From contig JAFOOW010000138.1 of assembly GCA_017425305.1 (NCBI GenBank), forward strand, positions 1 to 13,907: 13,907 bases of DNA, given 5' to 3'. The position numbers and the translations under genes are program-made. Positions 6,583 to 13,278 of the stretch are shown in pieces (the first letter of the stretch is position 1; each line of letters starts with the position of its first letter). Origin of the DNA: Peptostreptococcaceae bacterium (GTDB taxonomy: Bacteria > Bacillota > Clostridia > Peptostreptococcales > Peptostreptococcaceae). The notes beneath the pieces were generated by a model. It saw nothing but the letters and a program-made list of their open reading frames with translations, searched no databases and was not told the DNA's origin.

Positions 6583-7899
6583 TTACTCTAAACTTGCATT
6601 ATTAAAATTAGATTCTGCTTGTATATCAATATTTTTATTTGTTTTTATGAAGTTTCCTATAACTCCTCCTATTATAGCTGGAACTATCCAGTTGAATCCT
6701 AGAGATGCTAAAGGTAAATTATTCATTAAAGGAACATTCATTACAGTTAATATACTTATTATAATTGTTACATATGTTGCTCCTTTAAATGCATTATCAT
6801 TTTTTATCTTATCAGAGAATAGTGTCATTACAACTAATAAAATTGTTGCAGGATACACCATACTTAATATTGGCGCTGATATTTTTATTATCGCATTTAC
6901 TCCAAAATTAGATACGATAGCACTAAATACTGATACTATTGTTACAATGACTTCATATTTTAATTTTCCATTTGTAAGTTTTGAAAAGTAATTTCCAGTT
7001 GCTGATGTAAGACCTATTGCAGTTGTTAAACATGCAAGAGCTACTATTACTCCAAGTATAATTTTTCCTGGTCCTCCTAGTACTGATTCAGTTATTCCAA
7101 CTATTAAAGCTGTTTGAGATATAGTATTCATATCTTGACCTGCATATAAGTTAGATACTGTTGCACCTAAGTATGTAAGTCCTCCATAAACGAAGCATAA
7201 TCCTATCGCTGCTACTATTCCCGCTTTTATAGATATACTAATTTTATCACTATCTTTTGTATATCCTTTGTCATGTATAGATGCAATTAATATTGCTGAT
7301 AATGCAACAGCTCCTAATGCATCCATTGTTTGATATCCTTGAGAAACTCCATTTGCAAATACATTATCTATCATTGTTTCAGGACTTATAGTTCCTATTG
7401 GATCTACAATACCTTTTATTATTAATACTGCTAATGCTATAAGTAATGCTGGTGTTAATATTTCTCCTATTATGTCAATAACTTTAGAAGGTCTTATAGT
7501 TAAAACTAATACTATTGAAAAGAATATTATTGAAAATATTAATGGACTTATACTATTTCCTAATATAGGTTGTATACCCATTTCAAATGTTGTAGCTGCT
7601 GTTCTTGGTATTGCTAATAATGGTCCTAAGCAAACCATTATAGCTATTCCTAGTATTTTAGCTAAAGTATTTCCTGATCTATGTAATATTTTAGTAATAT
7701 CTCCTCCACATTTTGCTGCGGCTGCAACTGCAAGTAAAGCTAATCCTACATCTGCTATTAAAAATCCTCCAAATCCAGTTAACCAACTTTGACCTGAAGT
7801 TACACCTAAAAATGGAGGGAATATAAGATTTCCTGCTCCAAAGAACATTGCAAATAATGCAAATCCTACTACAATTATATCCTTATTTTTATTATTCAT
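6583..7899 (-). CDS. brnQ: Branched-chain amino acid transport system II carrier protein (BrnQ)
   Basis: This 438-residue integral membrane protein has about 12 hydrophobic segments along its length. The family's N-terminal signature is clear: IIVVGFALFAMFFGAGNLIFPPFLG (first membrane segment, about residues 9-33). GPLLAIPRTAATTFEMGI (about 92-109) and the IGLTSATGNYFS segment also match. BrnQ carriers import leucine, isoleucine and valine by cation symport across the cytoplasmic membrane. AGGGGGAT sits at a good distance before the ATG. It appears to be monocistronic, with its own consensus promoter upstream and a terminator downstream. A CodY-like box and a long palindrome overlap the promoter, which suits repression when branched-chain amino acids are plentiful. 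Confidence 0.96.
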   Translation of the reverse strand: MNNKNKDIIVVGFALFAMFFGAGNLIFPPFLGVTSGQSWLTGFGGFLIADVGLALLAVAAAAKCGGDITKILHRSGNTLAKILGIAIMVCLGPLLAIPRTAATTFEMGIQPILGNSISPLIFSIIFFSIVLVLTIRPSKVIDIIGEILTPALLIALAVLIIKGIVDPIGTISPETMIDNVFANGVSQGYQTMDALGAVALSAILIASIHDKGYTKDSDKISISIKAGIVAAIGLCFVYGGLTYLGATVSNLYAGQDMNTISQTALIVGITESVLGGPGKIILGVIVALACLTTAIGLTSATGNYFSKLTNGKLKYEVIVTIVSVFSAIVSNFGVNAIIKISAPILSMVYPATILLVVMTLFSDKIKNDNAFKGATYVTIIISILTVMNVPLMNNLPLASLGFNWIVPAIIGGVIGNFIKTNKNIDIQAESNFNNASLE

Positions 7900-7933
7900 T
7901 TTAGATCCCCCTATAAAACCTTTATAATTTTTT

Positions 7934-7966
7934 AATTATAATAAATATTCTGAATTTATTATAATT
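7934..7966. promoter_or_regulatory. Palindromic operator with CodY-like box over the brnQ -10 and start site
   Basis: Perfect 13-bp arms (AATTATAATAAAT at 7934-7946 and its complement at 7954-7966) flank a 7-base centre. Within it, the minus-strand 15-mer TAAATTCAGAATATT (7958-7944) matches the CodY consensus AATTTTCWGAAAATT at 11 of 15 positions, including the central TTCWGAA. It overlaps the -10 hexamer by one base and covers the predicted transcription start near 7951. CodY is the branched-chain-amino-acid and GTP-sensing repressor of Firmicutes, so the target makes biological sense. Binding is inferred. Confidence 0.6.
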
Positions 7967-7986
7967 TTATATGTAATAAATGTCAA
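7958..7986 (-). promoter_or_regulatory. SigmaA promoter of brnQ, exact consensus
   Basis: TTGACA (7986-7981) and TATAAT (7963-7958) on the minus strand are both perfect consensus hexamers separated by exactly 17 bases. Transcription should begin near 7951, giving a leader of about 50 bases. Such a strong core promoter normally needs a repressor, consistent with the overlapping operator-like palindrome. Confidence 0.88.
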
Positions 7987-8052
7987 TAATTTTTAAAATA
8001 TACAAAATATTTTTAATTTTCTTTACAATGTATTTTATCAGCTTAAACAATA

Positions 8053-8088
8053 AAAAATAACCCTGTATTAAACTACAGAGTTATTTTT
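8053..8088 (-). terminator. Intrinsic terminator downstream of rbgA
   Basis: 15-bp arms (8053-8067 and 8074-8088, AAAAATAACCCTGTA on the plus strand) contain one G-U pair and a 6-base loop. On the minus strand the right arm ends in a run of six T's. It begins about 12 bases after the rbgA stop codon. With flanking A and T runs on both sides it could also act in the other direction. Confidence 0.85.
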
Positions 8089-8099
8089 AATATTATTAA

Positions 8100-9011
8100 T
8101 TATTCTTCATCAACTTTTATATCTTTAGGAGTCTCTAAAGATATTCTTCCTATTTTACCTTCTCTAAATTCATTAAGAACAGTAGTAGCTATTCTAGTAT
8201 AATCTAGTTCATTTTTACTGAATAAGAATCCTCTTTTTCTTCCTATCATCTCCATAGTTTCTAATGGAGTTTCACCTAGCTCATCTAATTTATATCTAGT
8301 CTTTAACTTTTCAGGTTCTATTTCCATAAGCTTTTCTATTAATCTTAATCCTAAAGTATCTACATCTAATACTTCATCTTTTATTGCTCTACTAAAAGCT
8401 AATTTTAAAGCAACTTCTTCATCTTCAAACTTAGGCCATAATATACCAGGAGTATCTAATAATTCTAAATTTCCTTTTAATCTAACCCATTGCTTACCTT
8501 TAGTTACCCCAGGCTTATCTCCTGTTTGAGTACTTTTTCTTCCTGTAAGCTTATTTATAAGAGAAGATTTACCTACGTTAGGAACACCTACTATCATTAT
8601 TCTTATAGGTCTTTCTATTCTTCCTTTTCTAACTAAGTTTTCCATCATTTCCTTAGTTTCGTTTTTACATTCTTGTATTATATTGTTTACACCTTTACCT
8701 TTTAAAGTATCAACAGGTATAGCTTTTATTCCACGTTTTTTGTAGTAATCAACCCATTGATTTAGCTTATTAGGATCTGCCATATCACTTTTATTTAAAA
8801 CTACAACCCTAGGCTTAGTTCCAACAAATTTGTCTATATCAGGGTTTCTACTACTATAAGGTATTCTAGCATCTAGTAATTCTACAACAACGTCTACTAA
8901 TTTTAAGTTATTCCTAACTAAATCCTTAGTTTTTTTCATATGTCCTGGATACCAGTTTATATGAAGACTGTCATCTCTTAAATATTCATCAGTCATTCTT
9001 TGTACTTTCAT
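8100..9011 (-). CDS. rbgA: Ribosome biogenesis GTPase RbgA (YlqF)
   Basis: This 303-residue circularly permuted GTPase acts in late assembly of the 50S subunit, where it is needed for incorporation of late proteins such as L16. The permuted motif order is visible: G4 NKSD (73-76) comes before the P-loop GVPNVGKSS (142-150), the PGVT switch (167-170) and DTPG (186-189). The conserved N-terminal block NWYPGHMKKTK (19-29), implicated in activity, begins about 18 residues in, whereas many homologues start only a few residues before it. The upstream ATG is kept because AAGGAGTG lies directly before it; an in-frame Met6 is an alternative. A C-terminal RNA-binding helical domain follows (about 200-285). 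It lies after rplS and its terminator; I see no confident promoter in the roughly 85 bases upstream. Confidence 0.96.
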   Translation of the reverse strand: MKVQRMTDEYLRDDSLHINWYPGHMKKTKDLVRNNLKLVDVVVELLDARIPYSSRNPDIDKFVGTKPRVVVLNKSDMADPNKLNQWVDYYKKRGIKAIPVDTLKGKGVNNIIQECKNETKEMMENLVRKGRIERPIRIMIVGVPNVGKSSLINKLTGRKSTQTGDKPGVTKGKQWVRLKGNLELLDTPGILWPKFEDEEVALKLAFSRAIKDEVLDVDTLGLRLIEKLMEIEPEKLKTRYKLDELGETPLETMEMIGRKRGFLFSKNELDYTRIATTVLNEFREGKIGRISLETPKDIKVDEE

Positions 9012-9097
9012 AATATCACTCCTTTATAAGAACATATCTTATTATCTGCATTTACATCTATATTTAACTTCTACTTTAAGTATAATTTCTTAAGCGT

Positions 9098-9126
9098 AAA
9101 AAAGGAGACTGATAATTCAGTCCCCT
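9098..9126 (-). terminator. Intrinsic terminator downstream of rplS
   Basis: A GC-rich stem of 10 bp (9103-9112 with 9117-9126; minus strand AGGGGACTGA / TCAGTCTCCT, one G-U pair) with a 4-base loop is followed by six T's on the minus strand. It lies 19 bases after the rplS stop and closes the translation-gene cluster before rbgA. Confidence 0.92.
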
Positions 9127-9144
9127 GTTTATAGTAAAGTTTAA

Positions 9145-9489
9145 TTATCTAGCTTCTTTTATCTTAGCAGCTTTTCCTACTCTTTCTCTTAAGTAGTTTA
9201 ACTTAGCTCTTCTTACTTTACCTCTTCTAGTTACTTCTATCTTTTCTATTTTTGGAGAATGAACTGGGAATGTTCTTTCTACTCCAACGTTGAAAGATAT
9301 TTTTCTTACAGTGAAAGTTTCTCTAGCTCCTCCACCTTGTCTCTTTAATACAACACCTTCGAATAATTGTATTCTTTCTCTTTTTCCTTCAACTATTCTA
9401 ACGTGTACTTTTACAGTGTCCCCAGGTCCAAAGTTAGGAACTTCATTCTTTAATTGTTCTTGTTCTAATGATCTTAATATTTCGTTCAT
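9145..9489 (-). CDS. rplS: 50S ribosomal protein L19
   Basis: L19 sits at the interface of the 30S and 50S subunits. The 114-residue product starting [32 protein letters not shown] matches the usual length and N-terminus of bacterial L19. The reading frame is open a further 26 codons to an ATG at 9567, but the internal ATG at 9489 is chosen because a perfect AGGAGG (9501-9496) lies six bases before it, because L19 normally starts there, and because the upstream bases form a structured leader. The conserved core [38 protein letters not shown] and basic C-terminus ([25 protein letters not shown]) are intact. It follows trmD, as in most Firmicutes. Confidence 0.97.
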   Translation of the reverse strand: MNEILRSLEQEQLKNEVPNFGPGDTVKVHVRIVEGKRERIQLFEGVVLKRQGGGARETFTVRKISFNVGVERTFPVHSPKIEKIEVTRRGKVRRAKLNYLRERVGKAAKIKEAR

Positions 9490-9569
9490 TGTAATCCTCC
9501 TAGTATCATAGACGCTCTTAATTACTTGACCATGTGTAACAGAGGAACGCCCGTTTTTTATTTTCAACA
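9490..9569 (-). ncRNA. Structured 5' leader of rplS, candidate L19 leader
   Basis: Between the predicted transcription start (near 9569) and the rplS start codon, the minus-strand RNA folds into one extended stem. GGGCG pairs with CGUCU, then after internal bulges CUCU pairs with AGAG and GUUAC pairs with GUAAU, closing a 10-base loop, ACAUGGUCAA. The structure spans 9552-9510 and stops just before AGGAGG. An L19 leader family is known in low-GC Gram-positives and is thought to mediate autoregulation by L19. Position and structure fit, but I matched it by eye, not by covariance model. Confidence 0.65.
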
Positions 9570-9575
9570 GATTAT

Positions 9576-9604
9576 ATTATACTACATGTCCAATTTATTT
9601 ACAA
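9576..9604 (-). promoter_or_regulatory. Internal promoter for rplS overlapping the end of trmD
   Basis: TTGTAA (9604-9599) and TATAAT (9581-9576) on the minus strand are exactly 17 bases apart. The -35 lies in the last codons of trmD. A second TATAAT overlaps at 9576-9571. This would let L19 be made independently of trmD and start the structured leader at its 5' end. Confidence 0.6.
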
Positions 9605-10287
9605 GCTTTTTTATATAAATCTGGTCTTCTTTCTTTAGTTATTTCAATGGATTGACTATGTCTCCATTCTTCTATTTTTTTATGATTTCCAGATAATAAA
9701 ACATCTGGAACTTCTAGTCCCATAAACTCTCTAGGTCTAGTATAATGAGGGTATTCTAATAGATTATCTTTAAATGATTCTTCTTCAAAAGATTCATTTT
9801 GATTTAAAACACCTGGTATAAGTCTAGATATAGAATCTATAAGTATTAATGCAGGAAGTTCTCCTCCTGTTAGTACATAATCTCCTATAGATATTTCATC
9901 TGTAACTATACTATCAATTATTCTTTGATCTACACCTTCATAGTGACCACAAAGTAATATAACATCTTCTAGCTTAGCCATATTAGTAGCTATATCCTGA
10001 TTATGAACCTTACCTTTAGGAGTTAAATATATAACTCTAGGCTTTTCTATATTAAACTTTTCTACTATATGTTTATAAGTATCATATATAGGTTGCGGGG
10101 TCATTACCATACCTGCGCCACCCCCAAAAGGATAATCATCTACTTTTTTATGTTTATTAGTTGAAAAATCTCTTATATTATAAATATTTACTTCTATAAT
10201 TCCTTTTTCAACAGCTCTTTTCATTATACTTTCACTCATATAAGAGTTAAATATTTCTGGAAATAATGTCATTATGTGAAATCTCAT
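9595..10287 (-). CDS. trmD: tRNA (guanine(37)-N1)-methyltransferase
   Basis: TrmD methylates N1 of G37, next to the anticodon, using S-adenosylmethionine, and so prevents +1 frameshifting. At 230 residues it is close to the usual 230-255. The SPOUT trefoil-knot signatures are present: PFGGGAGM (53-60), LLCGHYEGVD (111-120) and SIGDYVLTGGELPALILID (133-151). The inter-domain FKDNLLEYPHYTRP block carries the expected catalytic Asp (Asp174). The small C-terminal domain (about 185-230) ends in a basic stretch. AAGGTG precedes the ATG. It lies 19 bases after rimM and is surely co-transcribed with it. Confidence 0.98.
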   Translation of the reverse strand: MRFHIMTLFPEIFNSYMSESIMKRAVEKGIIEVNIYNIRDFSTNKHKKVDDYPFGGGAGMVMTPQPIYDTYKHIVEKFNIEKPRVIYLTPKGKVHNQDIATNMAKLEDVILLCGHYEGVDQRIIDSIVTDEISIGDYVLTGGELPALILIDSISRLIPGVLNQNESFEEESFKDNLLEYPHYTRPREFMGLEVPDVLLSGNHKKIEEWRHSQSIEITKERRPDLYKKACK

Positions 10288-10306
10288 ATTGTCACCTTAA
10301 TGTTAA

Positions 10307-10822
10307 TTAGTCTAACATTCCTTTTATAGGATCTATTATCATTTTCTTTTCTTCCATATTTATTTCAGGTACAAATTTCATCACAGCTGGTATAAGATAT
10401 TCTTTATCTTCTTCACCTTTTATAACATAAACATCATTTGCAGCATATTGTAATACATCTTTTAATACACCTACATGTTTGTTGTCTACTGTGTATACAT
10501 CCATACCTATCATATCAGCTATAAAGAATTCATCTTCATCAAGTTCTCTAGCATTTTCTCTAGATACATATACATATTTACTTCTTAGCTTTTCAGCCAT
10601 TTCTACAGTATCTATACCTTTTATTTTTAATATAACTAGGTTACCCTTATATCTAACTCTTTCAGCTTTATAAACTGTTTCTAAGTCTCTTCCTATATAA
10701 AATTCATCTAGTTCATCAAATCTATCTATATCATCAGTTAAAGAGTAAACTCTTACCTCACCCTTTAATCCTTGAGTATTTACTATTTGTCCTATTTTAA
10801 AATGAGCTAATTTTTCTTTCAT
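10307..10822 (-). CDS. rimM: 16S rRNA processing protein RimM
   Basis: RimM helps mature the 30S head domain and binds ribosomal protein S19. The 171-residue protein has the normal length. The N-terminal domain (about 7-90) begins FKIGQIVNTQGLKGEVRVYSLTDD, the family hallmark. The C-terminal PRC-barrel (about 95-168) contains EFFIADMIGMDVYTVD and ends YLIPAVMKFVPEINMEEKKMIIDPIKGML, which matches the usual closing block. AAGGTGAG precedes the ATG. It begins about 50 bases after a terminator that overlaps the khpA stop, so it either depends on read-through or has its own promoter; a TATAAT at 10870-10865 has no good -35. Confidence 0.97.
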   Translation of the reverse strand: MKEKLAHFKIGQIVNTQGLKGEVRVYSLTDDIDRFDELDEFYIGRDLETVYKAERVRYKGNLVILKIKGIDTVEMAEKLRSKYVYVSRENARELDEDEFFIADMIGMDVYTVDNKHVGVLKDVLQYAANDVYVIKGEEDKEYLIPAVMKFVPEINMEEKKMIIDPIKGMLD

Positions 10823-10873
10823 ACTCTCACCTTCTATAACCTTTTGTCTTTTAAGTTCTTTTTAATTATATAC

Positions 10874-10902
10874 AAAAAGGATTAGGTTAATACCTAATCC
10901 TT
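10874..10902 (-). terminator. Intrinsic terminator overlapping the khpA stop codon
   Basis: Perfect 10-bp arms, AAGGATTAGG (10877-10886) and CCTAATCCTT (10893-10902), enclose a 6-base loop; on the minus strand a run of five T's follows (10878-10874). The first two bases of the stem are the last two of the khpA TAA stop codon. Confidence 0.85.
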
Positions 10903-11128
10903 ACATTATTTCAAGAGTAACCTTTTTATTGTCTCTATTTGAAGCAGACTTTAAAACAGTTCTCATAGCTTTTGCTATTCTGCCCTGTTTACCGATAACC
11001 TTTCCCATGTCATCTTGAGCAACTTTTAATTTAAGGATTAATTCATCCCCTTTTAAAACTTCCTCTACTTCTACTGCTTCTGGATTATCGACAAGAGCTT
11101 TTGCTATATCTAGTACTAGCTCTTTCAT
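10901..11128 (-). CDS. khpA: KH domain RNA-binding protein KhpA (YlqC)
   Basis: This 75-residue protein is a single type-II KH domain. The RNA-binding GxxG loop is GKQG (46-49) within MGKVIGKQGRIAKAMRTVLKSAS, and the N-terminal LVLDIAKALVDNPEAVEVEE is typical of the YlqC family. KhpA forms a dimer with KhpB (Jag) in other Firmicutes and binds many RNAs, with effects on cell division and growth; that is known from relatives and not shown here. It lies between rpsP and rimM, the usual position. AGGAGTG precedes the ATG and the gap to rpsP is 24 bases, so the two are co-transcribed. Confidence 0.95.
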   Translation of the reverse strand: MKELVLDIAKALVDNPEAVEVEEVLKGDELILKLKVAQDDMGKVIGKQGRIAKAMRTVLKSASNRDNKKVTLEIM

Positions 11129-11152
11129 ATTAATTCACTCCTATTTGAAAAA

Positions 11153-11425
11153 TTACTTAGCTTGCTTAGAAGCTTCGAACTTTTCCATAACTCCATTCTT
11201 AGCGAATAAAGTCTTAACTGTATCAGTTGGTTGCGCTCCGCATCCTAACCACTTAACAGCTTTCTCATCGTTTATTTTAACTTGCTTTGGTTGAGAAACT
11301 GGGTTGTAGAATCCTATTTCTTCTATGAATTTTCCATCTCTTGGAGCTCTAGAATCTGCTACTACTATTCTGTAGAAAGGTTTTTTGTTTGATCCCATTC
11401 TTTTTAATCTTATTTTAACTGCCAT
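11153..11425 (-). CDS. rpsP: 30S ribosomal protein S16
   Basis: The 90-residue product begins [42 protein letters not shown], the diagnostic S16 N-terminus, and has the usual length for the family. S16 is needed for 30S assembly. CGGAGGTG lies seven bases before the ATG. It lies 35 bases after ffh and 24 before khpA, in the same unit. Confidence 0.98.
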   Translation of the reverse strand: MAVKIRLKRMGSNKKPFYRIVVADSRAPRDGKFIEEIGFYNPVSQPKQVKINDEKAVKWLGCGAQPTDTVKTLFAKNGVMEKFEASKQAK

Positions 11426-11460
11426 ATCGACACCTCCGAAAATTTTATCATTTTGTTTTA

Positions 11461-12813
11461 TTATTTAAAGAAAGGTAAACCGGCAAAGCTTCCCCTTTTC
11501 TTCATACTTTTTTGAGAACCTGTAAACATCTTCATCATTTTCTTCATTTCATTGAATTGTTTGATAAGTCTATTTACATCTTGTACACTAGTACCACTAC
11601 CTTTTGCTATTCTTTTCTTTCTAGAAGCATTTAGTATACTAGGGTTTCTTCTTTCTTCTTTTGTCATAGACTGTACGATTGCCTTAGTCCTAACAATTTC
11701 CTTGTTGTTCATGTCTATGTCCCCAAGTTGATCTTTCATACTACCCATTCCAGGTATCATTTCAAGCACTTTATTTAGAGGACCCATTTTTTGAATTTGT
11801 TCCATTTGTTCTAAGAAATCTTCAAAATCAAGTTCTTGTTTCTTAATTTTACTTTCTAATTCCTTAGCCTTATCTAAATCTATATTTTCTTGAGCCTTTT
11901 CTATTAAGCTTAGGATATCTCCCATACCTAATATTCTAGATGCCATTCTATCTGGATGGAAAGGCTCTAAGTCATCTAGCTTTTCTCCCATACCTATAAA
12001 CTTTATAGGTTTTTGTGTTACAGCTCTTATTGAAAGTGCTGCCCCACCTCTTGTATCACCATCTAGTTTCGTTAATATAACTCCATCTACTCCAAGAGCA
12101 TCATTAAAGCTTTGAGCAACATTTACTGCATCTTGTCCTGTCATAGAGTCTACAACTAATAGTATTTCATGAGGCTTAACTTCTGATTTAATATTCTTTA
12201 ACTCATCCATTAAAGCTTCATCTACATGAAGTCTACCAGCTGTATCTATTATAACTAAATCATTATTATTTTTAATTGCATGATTATATCCAGCCTTAGC
12301 TATATTTACTGGGCTTTCTTTATCTCCCATACTAAATACTGGTATATCAAGTTTTTCTCCTACAACTTGTAATTGTTTTATAGCTGCAGGTCTATATATA
12401 TCACAAGCCACTAATAAAGGCTTTTTACCTTGCTTTTTAAAGTAACCTCCAAGTTTACCAGATGTAGTTGTTTTACCAGCACCTTGTAAACCTACCATCA
12501 TTAATACTGTAGGTGGTTTTGGTGATATTGTTATTTTACTTTGAACATCACCCATTAAACTTGTTAGCTCTTCATTAACTATTTTTATAACATGTTGTGC
12601 AGGAGTTAAGCTTTCCATAACTTCTTGCCCAACAGCTCTTTCTTGAACTTTTTTTATAAAATCTTTAACTACTTTAAAGTTAACATCAGCTTCTAATAAG
12701 GCTAATTTAACTTCTCTCATAGCATCTTTTACATCTTTTTCAGTAAGCTTTCCTTTAGATTTTAATTTTCCTAAAGCGCCCTGTAGTTTATCTGCTAATC
12801 CTTCAAATATCAT
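11461..12813 (-). CDS. ffh: Signal recognition particle protein Ffh (SRP54)
   Basis: Ffh binds signal sequences of emerging membrane proteins and delivers the ribosome to the receptor FtsY. The 450-residue protein contains the N domain helical bundle (about 1-95), then the G domain with P-loop GLQGAGKT (108-115), DTAGRLH (190-196) and TKLDGD (248-253). The linker [26 protein letters not shown] follows. The methionine-rich M domain (about 300-435) contains [21 protein letters not shown] and the SRP-RNA-binding [20 protein letters not shown] helix-turn-helix. Its ATG overlaps the ylxM stop by 4 bases, a sign of translational coupling. The partner 4.5S/6S RNA gene is not in the window; the receptor gene ftsY is two genes upstream. 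Confidence 0.98.
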   Translation of the reverse strand: MIFEGLADKLQGALGKLKSKGKLTEKDVKDAMREVKLALLEADVNFKVVKDFIKKVQERAVGQEVMESLTPAQHVIKIVNEELTSLMGDVQSKITISPKPPTVLMMVGLQGAGKTTTSGKLGGYFKKQGKKPLLVACDIYRPAAIKQLQVVGEKLDIPVFSMGDKESPVNIAKAGYNHAIKNNNDLVIIDTAGRLHVDEALMDELKNIKSEVKPHEILLVVDSMTGQDAVNVAQSFNDALGVDGVILTKLDGDTRGGAALSIRAVTQKPIKFIGMGEKLDDLEPFHPDRMASRILGMGDILSLIEKAQENIDLDKAKELESKIKKQELDFEDFLEQMEQIQKMGPLNKVLEMIPGMGSMKDQLGDIDMNNKEIVRTKAIVQSMTKEERRNPSILNASRKKRIAKGSGTSVQDVNRLIKQFNEMKKMMKMFTGSQKSMKKRGSFAGLPFFK

Positions 12814-13178
12814 TTTAACATCTCCCTACATACATCTTCTATATTTTCTAACTTAGGGATTAAATTAGCACAATCTCTATTTTGCAATAAATCTTGTTTA
12901 ATGTCAACAACTTTATTGTATATGTCTTGGGTAAATCTTTCACGTTCTTTCATTTTAGCTACTAAACCTAATTTGGCTTCATATTCTCTTAATATCTTTT
13001 CAGAACGCTTAAGTGTATCATAAACACCTTGCCTTGATACTTTTAAGTTTTCACTTATTTCCCCTAGGGAATAATCTTCATTATAGTATAATGAAACAAT
13101 CTCCTGTTGCTTATCAGTTAGAAGCATTTTGTATTGTTCAAATAACAATCCAATCTCCACCAATTTTTCTAAGTTCAT
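12810..13178 (-). CDS. ylxM: YlxM family helix-turn-helix protein, SRP-associated
   Basis: This small all-helical protein of the YlxM/p13 family (UPF0122) is encoded with ffh in Firmicutes. The 122-residue product begins MNLEKLVEIGLLFEQYKMLLTDKQQEIVSLYYNEDYSLGEI; a sigma-70 region-4-like helix-turn-helix lies at about residues 35-61 (DYSLGEISENLKVSRQGVYDTLKRSE). In Streptococcus the homologue affects SRP GTPase activity. The frame extends upstream to an ATG at 13226, but that ATG sits at the predicted transcription start and has no ribosome-binding site. The ATG at 13178 has GGGAAGTG close upstream and matches the usual N-terminus, so it is preferred; the ATG at 13193 is a less likely alternative. 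It is coupled to ffh by a 4-base overlap. Confidence 0.92.
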   Translation of the reverse strand: MNLEKLVEIGLLFEQYKMLLTDKQQEIVSLYYNEDYSLGEISENLKVSRQGVYDTLKRSEKILREYEAKLGLVAKMKERERFTQDIYNKVVDIKQDLLQNRDCANLIPKLENIEDVCREMLK

Positions 13179-13201
13179 TTTTACACTTCCCATTACTATA
13201 C

Positions 13202-13223
13202 TGTAAAGGTTATTTCCTTTACA
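13202..13223 (-). promoter_or_regulatory. 5'-terminal hairpin of the ylxM-ffh transcript
   Basis: Perfect 8-bp arms, TGTAAAGG and CCTTTACA, enclose a 6-base loop. The hairpin starts at about the first transcribed base predicted from the promoter at 13258-13230 and ends 23 bases before the chosen ylxM start. No T tract follows, so it is not a terminator. A stem at the very 5' end could protect the mRNA from 5'-end-dependent decay. Confidence 0.5.
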
Positions 13224-13229
13224 CATTGT

Positions 13230-13258
13230 ATTTTATATCATACGAATAAAGTTGTCAA
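13230..13258 (-). promoter_or_regulatory. SigmaA promoter of the ylxM-ffh-rpsP-khpA unit
   Basis: On the minus strand, TTGACA (13258-13253) is a perfect -35 and TAAAAT (13235-13230) matches the -10 at 5 of 6 positions, with a spacer of exactly 17 bases. It lies between the ftsY stop and ylxM. No terminator separates ftsY from it, so the unit may also receive read-through from ftsY. Confidence 0.82.
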
Positions 13259-13278
13259 CACTTATTTTTAAAAGCTAA

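Noticed and set aside
4344..7792. Several plus-strand open frames of 80-120 codons opposite nrdJ and brnQ.
   Set aside because: They are shadow frames of conserved genes; hydrophobic composition is what antisense translation of such AT-rich genes gives, and no start signals support them.
7900..8052. A possible T-box or other amino-acid riboswitch ahead of brnQ.
   Set aside because: The predicted leader is only about 50 bases, no T-box sequence or specifier stem is visible, and no terminator lies between the promoter and brnQ.
9490..9567. A 26-codon N-terminal extension of L19 in an open frame up to an ATG at 9567.
   Set aside because: The internal ATG at 9489 has a perfect AGGAGG six bases upstream and gives the normal L19 N-terminus; the upstream bases form a leader RNA structure.
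13193..13226. Alternative longer starts of YlxM at 13226 and 13193.
   Set aside because: The first lies at the predicted transcription start without a ribosome-binding site; the second has only a GGAAAT about 17-20 bases upstream, buried in a hairpin.
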